From Marinobacter sediminum (GTDB taxonomy: Bacteria > Pseudomonadota > Gammaproteobacteria > Pseudomonadales > Oleiphilaceae): 64,000 nt of DNA. Position numbers and translations under genes: made by a program. This document shows, piece by piece, positions 36,688 through 44,520 of the stretch. How positions within the stretch are numbered: position 1 is the first letter of the stretch; every line of letters starts with the position of its first letter. The stretch lies in contig NZ_JAGTWY010000001.1 in assembly GCF_023657445.1 (NCBI RefSeq), forward strand, positions 1,364,001-1,428,000, given 5' to 3'. The notes beneath the pieces are model-generated. The model saw only the letters and a list, made by a program, of their open reading frames with translations. It was not told the origin of the DNA and ran no database searches.

Positions 36688-38313
36688 ATGGATTGGAACA
36701 AGATCAAAAAAAAGACAAGTGCCTCCATTTCTGAGGTTAAAGGGAAAGCCCACGCTATCACGCAACATATTAAAGATAGCGATGCCGCCGCAAAATCTCG
36801 TGAGTTTGGCGTGGAAGTCACCAAAAAACTTACGTCTGCCGTCGATGAATTCTCAACCGGCGACGCCCTGGATAAAGCTGCCACAACATCTCGACAGATC
36901 GCTTTGGGTGGGAAAAAAGCTGTTGTTGGTGCCACCGACTGGACTTACAAGAAATACGCGGCAATGAATGAGCCGACAAATGAAAAAAACTGGTATTTAC
37001 GAATGGCGCAAGCCTGTGAAGATACTTCTGACGCAGTGTTGAGAAATGAAAGTGGCGCATCTTCAAAGATCAGCAAAGGTGTTGCCTCAAAGGTGGGTGC
37101 TGCCAGTGCCACGGCCGGTATATTTTCAGTTGCATCATTGTTGGGTACAGCAGGAACTGGCACGGCAATAGGCTCTCTATCTGGCGCCGCCTTTACTAGC
37201 GCCGCATTAGCCTGGGTTGGTGGTTCGGTTTTAGTCGGCTCGCTTGTCATTACTGTGGCTGCAATCGCAGGAGGAATTGGAGCAGCTATAGGCGTGACGT
37301 GGGCTTCAAAAAGATTCGTGTATGGGGAAAAACGGCAACGCTCGGAACTGGAAGAGCAGGAGCGACGGATTGTTGATGCCTGCCTAGCACTGGCTGTCGC
37401 ATTTCGCGAGAAAAATAAAATTACGCATGCGATTGATCCTGTATCAGCAAAGCACTTATACGGTGAGGCGCTCATGCCGCTCTGTAAAGAATTGGTCGAT
37501 GTGCAGACAAAGGTAAATAGCTGGCCATATATGGCGCGACAACGCCTCAATTCCGCAATTAATAAAATAAAAAACGCATCCGGATACTTGCAAGAATGGT
37601 CAACGCGTCAATCTAATGTTTCTACGGGAGTCGTGAGTGCGGTTTTAGTCCGCTTGTTGGCTAATGATATTGACTCCTTTAACGATAACGAAAAGCTTGT
37701 TTTGGCGGCGATGAGACGATCCAACTCAGACTTGACGGAGGCATCGCCAGAAGAGCTGGCTACCTACGTCCAATCGCTAGAGCCCTCGCAACTTCCGGGT
37801 CTGACCAATAATGTCAAAGGCATTTACCACGAAATTCGTTTCGCACACGAGGAAAATAATGACGGTGATGAATATGTAGTGGAACTATTTGATGCCACAA
37901 ATCACCAAGGTGCCGATGTAGTGATAACGAATCTAACTACAGGTGAGGTCAATGAGGTCCAACTGAAGGCGACGAATTATCTTTCATTAATTCGTGAACA
38001 CAACGAAAAATACGAATCAACGCACGTCTTTGCGACTGAGGAAGTAGCCAGTACATCCTCAGACATTGAATCAACTGGTTTCACAAATGAGCAGCTAACC
38101 AATGATGTTGATGGCGTAATCGACGACCTCGACAACTATTCGGGCTCTGGAATTGTCTCCAGTATGGCTGTTGCCGGCATGGTAACCCTAGCGAGAAATG
38201 TTCGGGTTTTGCTGAAAGAAGACCAGCTGAGCCAGAAAGAGAAGGAAAAGCTTGTTTCTGACGGCGCAATCTCTGCGGGTGTCGCGGGTGTCGTATCATT
38301 ATTGTTGGGCTAG
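36688..38313 (+). CDS. Unrecognised membrane protein with Mrr-like nuclease motif
   Basis: 541 residues; I do not recognise the family. Residues 1-125 are helical, charged and Lys/Ala-rich. Residues about 130-206 form a Gly/Ala-rich hydrophobic hairpin with glycine zippers (GTAGTGTAIGSLSG, IAGGIGAAIG). A helical region follows (210-340). Residues 372-430 contain GIYHEIRFA (Glu382), HQGADVVI (Asp410) and EVQLKATN (Gln425, Lys427), which matches the spacing of an Mrr-type E...D...QxK active site. The C-terminus has two more Gly-rich hydrophobic segments (about 490-508 and 528-541). It is divergent from the Mks operon inside a defence island, so a membrane-tethered DNA-cutting effector is a hypothesis. 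Confidence 0.6.
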   Translation: MDWNKIKKKTSASISEVKGKAHAITQHIKDSDAAAKSREFGVEVTKKLTSAVDEFSTGDALDKAATTSRQIALGGKKAVVGATDWTYKKYAAMNEPTNEKNWYLRMAQACEDTSDAVLRNESGASSKISKGVASKVGAASATAGIFSVASLLGTAGTGTAIGSLSGAAFTSAALAWVGGSVLVGSLVITVAAIAGGIGAAIGVTWASKRFVYGEKRQRSELEEQERRIVDACLALAVAFREKNKITHAIDPVSAKHLYGEALMPLCKELVDVQTKVNSWPYMARQRLNSAINKIKNASGYLQEWSTRQSNVSTGVVSAVLVRLLANDIDSFNDNEKLVLAAMRRSNSDLTEASPEELATYVQSLEPSQLPGLTNNVKGIYHEIRFAHEENNDGDEYVVELFDATNHQGADVVITNLTTGEVNEVQLKATNYLSLIREHNEKYESTHVFATEEVASTSSDIESTGFTNEQLTNDVDGVIDDLDNYSGSGIVSSMAVAGMVTLARNVRVLLKEDQLSQKEKEKLVSDGAISAGVAGVVSLLLG

Positions 38314-38348
38314 ATCACACGACCGGCTTAAGAGAGATAAAACCGAAT

Positions 38349-38864
38349 TCACCGCTCCTCTGTTGCTGTTCTCCAAAATCCAACAGTCGCATCAGAAACA
38401 TCACCCTGCCGTTGCCCGACCTGCACTACTACCTCGCGAAACGACCTGGCCAGCTTCGGTTGGTGACATAGATGAAGACTCTGAATAATCCGGCTGATAC
38501 GGCGATGATTGTGATCAAACTGCCTCAGCCAAAGGTGATCGCGCCCGTTCAGGTGCAAAGCCGCTTCAAAGCCAGAACCCGTCGCTTTCAATCCAAAAAA
38601 CCGGACCATCCGATCCAGCGATTTTTTCTGCTGCGCCTGAAGCTCCGGGTTTCGATGAAACCAGTTTGCAGCCTCTGCGGTGAGCAGCGGGGCAAAGTCG
38701 TTGTAAGAGTTCCCTTCCGGAATAGGGAAAAGCCACTGAATATAGTCGTGAGTGGATTCGAGGGCCTCGTCACTCATACCCCAGATATCGCTGATCAGGC
38801 GGCCGCGATGATCGGGTGCCTCGCCTAGCGTAAACAAGACTATTTTGGTTGTATTTGAGTCCAC
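38349..38864 (-). CDS. Opioid growth factor receptor-like conserved protein
   Basis: A 171-residue protein matching the N-terminal conserved domain of OGFr proteins: ISDIWGMSDEALESTHDYIQWLFPIPE, then LTAEAANWFHRNPELQ and DRMVRFFGL. Bacterial members have no known function; the name comes from a eukaryotic receptor and implies nothing about its role here. The C-terminus has basic His- and Arg-rich helices. The start is GTG with GAG about 7 bases upstream. It is convergent with the 541-residue gene, 35 bases apart. Confidence 0.75.
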   Translation of the reverse strand: MDSNTTKIVLFTLGEAPDHRGRLISDIWGMSDEALESTHDYIQWLFPIPEGNSYNDFAPLLTAEAANWFHRNPELQAQQKKSLDRMVRFFGLKATGSGFEAALHLNGRDHLWLRQFDHNHRRISRIIQSLHLCHQPKLARSFREVVVQVGQRQGDVSDATVGFWRTATEER

Positions 38865-38978
38865 GGAAAGCTCGCTATATCAGCTCAGAATAAGACCGCA
38901 ATGCTCATTTAATATGCGGGGTCTGCCACGCGCTTCTGGAAAACATCATCTGCCAGCACTGATAAGAGAGGTTTCACT

Positions 38979-40286
38979 CTAAAAACGAGCTCTATAGTTT
39001 TGCGGCAACAACTGAACATGCTGTTCAATCGATCCCGGCAAAATAAAGAATCTCGGAGCGGTAGTAAATTCATAAACCCGATACAGACGGAACGCGTCTG
39101 AATAATCATTGGAAAACGCTCGCTCGTTCTCGCTAATGAAAAACGGTAGATACTTTCCGGAGTTCGTCGCCTTAACTTCCAGGAAGCGCTCTTGATCCCC
39201 TGACGCATCGAAAGACCGAATGTCGAAACCCAACCCGTCTCCTCGTTCCTTACTGGACCACTCGACCTCTGCCGCCAAGTCAGACCGACCTTGTGCGGTA
39301 AGCCTCTGCCGCTCCATCCGAAGCACGAATTCTTCTGCTCGCTCCCCAAGCTGTCGGTTGCGACGCTCACGTTCAGAGAAGTCGATACGTTTCGCCAGAT
39401 AACTGGGCCTGCCCTCGACCACATGAGGAATACGCTCTGGCGGTTCCGGATCGAACACCGAATCCCAGCCAAGATCATAATATTCTGGCTCGTCGGCGAC
39501 TTTGTCTGCGACCAGGTTTACGTCATCAACGACCTTCTGATGGCCTGCAAGGTAAGACAGAACCACCTGCTTGAGCTGTTGCTGATAGTTGAACGCGGGT
39601 TTGTAGCCGGGGATGTATGGAAGCCCCAATTCCAATAGCACAGCACTGACGTTCTGGTGTTTGTATTCGACCGATCCCTCGGAGCGATTATTCAAACGCG
39701 GTTGCAGTTCCCTGCGGTGCGCTGCTTTGCTGTAGGGCGCACCGACTAGGTGTTTCTCGAGCATCGTCACGTAATCATTGACCAGAAACTCGCACTCCAA
39801 CCAGTCCCAACCACCGCGTTCAGGTTGCAGAAGGTCACGAATCGACTTCTCATCAAGGCTATTCAACAGCGCGGATCTGAGAAGCTCGCGGGCAATCTGG
39901 TTGCCCAGCAGCTCGAACAACTCATCGTCTAGATACGCATGGTCGATGTGGGCGTAAATAACTCCTTGCGATGTCGCCGTAGTCAGTTGCTCATATGACT
40001 CATGCTGACCAGGTCTAACTTTGAGGTGCCAAAACCCTTCGCTTTGGAGATGGAAAAACGGTAAGTGAGGATTGTTCCGATCCGAGGGCGAAGCCAGTGC
40101 TTGAAAACGCTTAGTGAAGTGGCTTTTAAGATCGTCGTCAAAATAGAAGCGATTATTCGCAACTTCACCCGACTCAACAAGATCCATGACCGCCTGCAAC
40201 ATGGCCACTTTGTGAGGGCTCTTATTAGCACCACCACTGTTCACTCGAAGCGTTGAGAAGCGCTTCTCGTAATAAAGCAAACTCAC
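38979..40286 (-). CDS. DUF3883 domain protein with PD-(D/E)xK-like motif
   Basis: 435 residues from the GTG at 40286, chosen because it forms a GTGA overlap with the HIT gene stop and has GGAG 6 bases upstream. The N-terminus (RVNSGGANKSPHKVAMLQAV) resembles the start of restriction-associated HNH proteins. The C-terminal DUF3883 domain reads GDGLGFDIRSF (Asp355), RFLEVKATN (Glu370, Lys372), PFFISENE and FRLYRVYEF. D...ExK suggests a nuclease fold. DUF3883 is common in restriction islands. The middle region has no recognised domain. It is probably made together with the HIT hydrolase. Confidence 0.75.
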   Translation of the reverse strand: MSLLYYEKRFSTLRVNSGGANKSPHKVAMLQAVMDLVESGEVANNRFYFDDDLKSHFTKRFQALASPSDRNNPHLPFFHLQSEGFWHLKVRPGQHESYEQLTTATSQGVIYAHIDHAYLDDELFELLGNQIARELLRSALLNSLDEKSIRDLLQPERGGWDWLECEFLVNDYVTMLEKHLVGAPYSKAAHRRELQPRLNNRSEGSVEYKHQNVSAVLLELGLPYIPGYKPAFNYQQQLKQVVLSYLAGHQKVVDDVNLVADKVADEPEYYDLGWDSVFDPEPPERIPHVVEGRPSYLAKRIDFSERERRNRQLGERAEEFVLRMERQRLTAQGRSDLAAEVEWSSKERGDGLGFDIRSFDASGDQERFLEVKATNSGKYLPFFISENERAFSNDYSDAFRLYRVYEFTTAPRFFILPGSIEQHVQLLPQNYRARF

Positions 40287-40678
40287 CGACCACTCCAGTA
40301 ATCCGCTTTCTCCGGGATAATCCATCGCACACCACCACGTGGATCTTGTTGATCTCCCGCGTACCTCGGAATCAGGTGACAATGCATGTGCAGAACCGTC
40401 TGACCTGCTGCCGCTCCACAGTTCATACCAATATTGTATCCATCCGGCTGATAACGCTCTTCAAGCCATTGCTTACCTTGCTCGATCAGCTCCATGATGG
40501 CTTGCTGTTCAGCAGCCGAGAGATCGAACCAGTCAGCGGCATGGCGATTTGGGATAATAAGCAAGTGACCCTCTGAAACCGGGAAACCGTCCATTCGCGA
40601 ATGAGCTAGTTCGTTTACAGGTAACCCTACTTTTCGATCTTCAGTAGGAAGACTACAGAAAGGACAATCGTGTTCCAT
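40283..40678 (-). CDS. HIT-family hydrolase
   Basis: A 131-residue HIT protein with an N-terminal CPFC motif (Cys5, Cys8), GHLLIIPNRH, and the active-site triad GQTVLHMHCHLIPRY (His97, His99, His101). The family hydrolyses or transfers nucleotidyl groups from dinucleoside polyphosphates, AMP-amidates or adenylated DNA ends. It shares a GTGA overlap with the downstream DUF3883 gene. That coupling inside a defence island suggests it processes a nucleotide signal or a DNA end for that partner, which is inference. Confidence 0.85.
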   Translation of the reverse strand: MEHDCPFCSLPTEDRKVGLPVNELAHSRMDGFPVSEGHLLIIPNRHAADWFDLSAAEQQAIMELIEQGKQWLEERYQPDGYNIGMNCGAAAGQTVLHMHCHLIPRYAGDQQDPRGGVRWIIPEKADYWSGR

Positions 40679-40741
40679 TGGTAGCTCCCTCTCAATGCCT
40701 GGATTCAGCGCCTACCTCTTATGCCCATCAACTTATTCCAG

Positions 40742-41362
40742 TCACAATGTAGCAGTTGGATGGAATTCCGGCCTAAAGCCACTGGTAAAAATATTAACAA
40801 CAGATCGCGGAGTCAAAACATCGACCTTTTCAGGCAACGTCTCAGAGTCTGCTGAGCCATAACCCGAAAAGCTCCATTTCAAAAGTTTGCCATCGCAAAC
40901 AGCATAGCTTTCATCATTCACAATAAACATCGTGCCATGCGGCAAGTCAGCCAGTGAACTCTGCCATGTCAATTTCTTATCATCATCCATTCGTTCTCTG
41001 TGCAGAATTTCATCCATTTCTGGAGCACGAATTGACGAGCTAACGTCTCCGGCATTGGCCCTCATCCATGCGTCCCGGAATTCGTTATAGCGGGTGCGTC
41101 TGCATTCAGCGCAAGGCCTGTGCCCTGCTGCGAACGCCGTAACCTCGTCCAAGAAAAAGAGCTCCGTATATGCATTAGGCGACATCAACTCTCTTTTTCT
41201 GCCTTTGAACTCGAGAAGGCAGGTAATCCATGCTTTGGTTTTGAACTGCCGCTTCAGCTCTTTTCTAGAATCGTGCAGAACACCACGATTGCCCATGAAA
41301 GTGCCCTTGGCACTATATCGTTTAACGCTCCCGTCGGGAGTCACACGATTTTGTAATGGCAT
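40742..41362 (-). CDS. Conserved protein with Ada-like zinc motif
   Basis: A 206-residue protein of a family I have seen only as hypothetical. It opens MPLQNRVTPDGSVKRYSAKG and has MGNRGVLHD. The central FLDEVTAFAAGHRPCAECRR resembles the N-terminal zinc domain of Ada (AGFRPCKRC), though only one CxxC is present here (near residue 90). The C-terminal part is beta-rich. A DNA-related function is possible. It lies 63 bases upstream of the HIT gene on the same strand. Confidence 0.65.
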   Translation of the reverse strand: MPLQNRVTPDGSVKRYSAKGTFMGNRGVLHDSRKELKRQFKTKAWITCLLEFKGRKRELMSPNAYTELFFLDEVTAFAAGHRPCAECRRTRYNEFRDAWMRANAGDVSSSIRAPEMDEILHRERMDDDKKLTWQSSLADLPHGTMFIVNDESYAVCDGKLLKWSFSGYGSADSETLPEKVDVLTPRSVVNIFTSGFRPEFHPTATL

Positions 41363-41452
41363 AGTGGCTTATTTCCTTATCCGTTTGATAATCCAAATTC
41401 AAACAATACTGTCGAGCAGTTTCTGGGCAGGCGCAGCGCACTGAAGTCTGAG

Positions 41453-41523
41453 CTAATTTTGCTCATACTCACATACCAACTCCTGCAGAAAGCACGTCCC
41501 GACTGAACGAAGAGAATAGCTGC
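41453..41523 (-). pseudogene. Relic of a second mksE C-terminal end
   Basis: The intergenic DNA here reads on the minus strand as SYSLRSVGTCFLQELVCEYEQN and then a stop. This parallels the end of the intact MksE (FLQELVREYEQG). At DNA level 27 of 31 bases are identical between 41461-41491 and 30653-30683. No complete gene surrounds it, and I found no remaining mksB or mksF pieces. It looks like the scar of a lost or duplicated Mks locus. Confidence 0.65.
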
Positions 41524-41558
41524 CAGTCTCGCTAGCCCTTAGGCTTGTTTCGACTACC

Positions 41559-42641
41559 CTACCTAACGGTTAGCGAGGCATTTTCGCCATAGATCTGGTA
41601 ATAAAAATCCTGCGATTCAACCGTATTGAGATACTCGTAAGCTTTCTCGGAGTCACCATAAATCAGAAGGAGATTTCCATACATCACGGAAAGCGCCTCG
41701 CAAACAAATCTCTTTGCATGTTGAAAATCATCGAAATAATAAAGCATTATCAGTAAATCTTCTGCTGGAATCGGTTCTCTCATACTATACGTTTTAATTT
41801 TAACAGTCGGAGTATCAGCGCCATATAATTTAAGAATACGCTGTACGTCTCCTCCGATTACTTCACATCCCTGAATGAACGACAAGAATCCTTGATAGTC
41901 CATAGGTAAATTTTCATATTTTCTATAATACGAAAGAACAATCTCATGCAGCCTTGCCTCAACTTCTTTAAGCTTAAAATAATAGTAGGAACGACTCGAA
42001 TCTAAATACTCTTCTTTCAGAAACTTTTTCAAATTGATTGCAGACTCAGCATCAATGATGTCGCTCGATCCTTCAGAAAAACAGGAATCTTGCATCAGAT
42101 GAATGTGCTCATGGGAGATTACCGAATCAACAGAAATTTCAGCCTTCTTTATTTTAGCTGGCATTACGACAATCTCACTGCTGTCTTGGGTTTTTGGAGA
42201 GAAAAACCCGAGTGACCCAGTTCCAATCGATTCGACCTTAGATAAAAGAAGAATAAATCTTAGAAAGGCGAAGATAGCGAATACCAACACAAACGGCAAA
42301 ATGACCAAAAATAGTAGAACTGCAAGCAACTTTACGAGACTGTTAAGGTTTAAGAAGTCAGCTCTAAGCTCTTTAATCAAAGCTCTCAGTTCTGAAAAAG
42401 AACTCCTTGCCTTTAAAATCATTTCCCTGACAATTGGATCACATTCTTTTTCCGGATCTCTTCTAAAAACCTTGAACACACGAGTGAGTGTATAGTATTT
42501 ACCACCAACGACTCTCAGGGACAGAATATCGAATTTATTATTTATTACCTTAGAACTCAGCGGCTTTGGCGGAAAACTAAAAAAATCCTTAGAAAACTGA
42601 TCAATTGAAGTGGTTGGTGTTTTTTTATAAAAAAATGACAT
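41559..42641 (-). CDS. Membrane-anchored HExxH metallopeptidase-like protein
   Basis: 360 residues, not a family I recognise. A strong hydrophobic stretch at about 101-133 (one or two helices) follows a basic N-terminal domain, and the zinc peptidase motif HEHIH (His177, Glu178, His181) lies just after it in VISHEHIHLMQDS. A downstream ESAINLKKFLKEEYLD could supply the third ligand. The gene is clearly AT-rich compared with the core genes, which points to recent transfer. It begins 41 bases after the zorE stop on the same strand, so it may be an accessory of the Zorya operon. Confidence 0.65.
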   Translation of the reverse strand: MSFFYKKTPTTSIDQFSKDFFSFPPKPLSSKVINNKFDILSLRVVGGKYYTLTRVFKVFRRDPEKECDPIVREMILKARSSFSELRALIKELRADFLNLNSLVKLLAVLLFLVILPFVLVFAIFAFLRFILLLSKVESIGTGSLGFFSPKTQDSSEIVVMPAKIKKAEISVDSVISHEHIHLMQDSCFSEGSSDIIDAESAINLKKFLKEEYLDSSRSYYYFKLKEVEARLHEIVLSYYRKYENLPMDYQGFLSFIQGCEVIGGDVQRILKLYGADTPTVKIKTYSMREPIPAEDLLIMLYYFDDFQHAKRFVCEALSVMYGNLLLIYGDSEKAYEYLNTVESQDFYYQIYGENASLTVR

Positions 42642-42682
42642 ATTAGTGTTAGTCCATCATCAATAATTTCATCCTGAAAACG

Positions 42683-43807
42683 CTACTTTCGATCTCTAAA
42701 TCCACGTAGTGCATCTTCAAGCGTCACGGCTTTCCAAGTTACTGCCTCTAGGATTTTTTTCTCCTCAGGGCTTCTAACAACAGCATACTTTGCAGAGGGC
42801 CAGGCGATTCCACACTGGGCCAAGACCTTGCCACCAGAGCCGATGATTTCATAACCAATTTCCGGCTTCATGCTGCCCTGTTTCTGATAGAGCCTCAGAA
42901 GACCTTCAAACGAAGAGTCGATCAAGGCAAAAAGATCGTCCCAGCTCGTTGCATCACCAAGTATATTCTGCTGTTTCCGTAGCTTTTGAATCAGCGCCAT
43001 ATCTTTCTGTTTGATGTACATATGATCGTGCAAAGGCTGCTTCCGATGGCAATCGGCACATAGCGCCTGCAGATTGATCTCGTTATTGTTTCGTTTGTTC
43101 CCGTCGATGTGATGCGTGTGGAGAAGTGCCTTATGCTGAGTGAGGTCCAAACCACAGCTCTCACAAACGAAGTTTTTGCGCTCTCTGTATCTAAGTGAGA
43201 TTTCTTTCCAGTTATCCGCGTAATGGCCCTTTTTCTCGATGAAAGACTTTGGCAGATAGCGAAATAGCGAGCTGTAATGAGCGAAGAAATTCTTTAGGTC
43301 GAACTGTTTCAAGATCTCTCGTTGTTGTGACGGGCTAGAAACGTAGCCTTTGTAGTTCAAATGTTTAAGGCAGTTGATGCATACCCGCAGCCGGGCAACA
43401 CCCTCCTCCGGTTTTGATTTGGTTCTGGAGAACCCAAAAACATCAAAGTCTCCGGAGGTATTGACTATCGCCTGGTATCGTTGGAACCGATTTCGCTGAC
43501 GCATCTGTTCAAGCGTTACGCAATCTGCCACATGAACCTTTTTCCCCCGATGGCCATCCTCGAGGACTTCATCAATACTCTGTCCTTGATCGGGGATATA
43601 GAGGACGATCTGGGCCCCATGGCTACTGAGCAAACCGCCAACATTTTCAACATCCTTGAGCTCGATCTCTTCGCCACCCTCGTTAAACCGGTTGACGATG
43701 TCCGGCAAAGGGTCGGGAGGGGAAACATCCAGCGAATAGGCTCGCTCAGAAGCGCCCATTTTCCGGACCTGGTTCCAAAGCTGGTCCACCGGGAAATTCA
43801 GCTTCAT
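42683..43807 (-). CDS. zorE: Zorya type II HNH nuclease ZorE
   Basis: A 374-residue protein with a C-terminal HNH/zinc module: Cys215-x2-Cys218, His232-His233 in HTHHIDGNKRNN, and Cys250-x2-Cys253-His254. The N-terminal 200 residues probably contact DNA or the ZorAB motor and include an extra CxxC (CINC, near 143-146). Zorya II is defined by the ZorA-ZorB motor plus this HNH effector. The start ATG overlaps the zorB stop by 4 bases. A degraded copy is unlikely, as all HNH residues are present. Confidence 0.85.
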   Translation of the reverse strand: MKLNFPVDQLWNQVRKMGASERAYSLDVSPPDPLPDIVNRFNEGGEEIELKDVENVGGLLSSHGAQIVLYIPDQGQSIDEVLEDGHRGKKVHVADCVTLEQMRQRNRFQRYQAIVNTSGDFDVFGFSRTKSKPEEGVARLRVCINCLKHLNYKGYVSSPSQQREILKQFDLKNFFAHYSSLFRYLPKSFIEKKGHYADNWKEISLRYRERKNFVCESCGLDLTQHKALLHTHHIDGNKRNNNEINLQALCADCHRKQPLHDHMYIKQKDMALIQKLRKQQNILGDATSWDDLFALIDSSFEGLLRLYQKQGSMKPEIGYEIIGSGGKVLAQCGIAWPSAKYAVVRSPEEKKILEAVTWKAVTLEDALRGFRDRK

Positions 43808-44511
43808 TCATCAATCTCCAATATCTGCTTGATGCGAACGTCAGCATTAGAGATCACCCGAAAAGTCACACGCCGGCTTTTACCAAAATCTTCTTTACCA
43901 TCTTCCCCGACCACGGGTTTAGCAGATGAAAATCCAACAGCTGCAATGTGAGACTTAATCCAACTCTGATAGCGTTCAATTTCCTCTAGTCGGTAAATGT
44001 ATTCCAGTACGCTTCGAGTCCGCCCCTGAGACAACGCCATATTCAAAAAATAAGCGTCGGTCGGGCTGGTCGCACGATTCCAGATACTGCTGGTGTGCCC
44101 CTCTATCCGAACCTCATTAATGGAATCCTTGAAGCCATCAAGAACCTCCATGTAGCGCGGAAAAAAATCACTGAGCAAGGCCTGGTACTCACTGGTCAGC
44201 TCGATCTCACCCCTTGGAAAAAGCACATCGGGTGACTTAAAAGTGAACGTAAGGGTTTCTTGATCAATTTCCGCGTTCCAACGCTCAAGATCCTGCGAAA
44301 ACTCATCAACAAGCGCGTTATAAATATCAACCTGGGTTTCCTGGTAGGCAACGGCCACTTCTTTGATGCGGTCTCGCTCTATCAAAGCATCTCGCATGAG
44401 CGCAATCGCAATGAACAAAAATACCACCATCAAACCCGCCATAAGGTCTGATACAGAAAGCCAGTGGTTTTCCTCTTGCTCTGAAGCCTTCGGCTTTAAG
44501 AACTCTGCCAT
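43804..44511 (-). CDS. zorB: Zorya motor subunit ZorB (MotB/OmpA-like)
   Basis: A 235-residue protein with one N-terminal membrane helix (about 20-40, SVSDLMAGLMVVFLFIAIAL) preceded by Asp22, the position of the proton-carrying aspartate in MotB-type stators. The C-terminal OmpA-like peptidoglycan-binding domain has EVRIEGHTSS and ALSQGRTRSVLEYI. With ZorA it forms a proton-driven stator that senses envelope disturbance. It lies 9 bases after zorA and overlaps zorE by 4 bases. Confidence 0.9.
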   Translation of the reverse strand: MAEFLKPKASEQEENHWLSVSDLMAGLMVVFLFIAIALMRDALIERDRIKEVAVAYQETQVDIYNALVDEFSQDLERWNAEIDQETLTFTFKSPDVLFPRGEIELTSEYQALLSDFFPRYMEVLDGFKDSINEVRIEGHTSSIWNRATSPTDAYFLNMALSQGRTRSVLEYIYRLEEIERYQSWIKSHIAAVGFSSAKPVVGEDGKEDFGKSRRVTFRVISNADVRIKQILEIDE

Positions 44512-44520
44512 ACCGATTCC

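Noticed and set aside
38909..39478. A 189-codon minus-strand frame inside the DUF3883 gene
   Set aside because: It overlaps the conserved DUF3883 motif region in another frame and has no features of its own.
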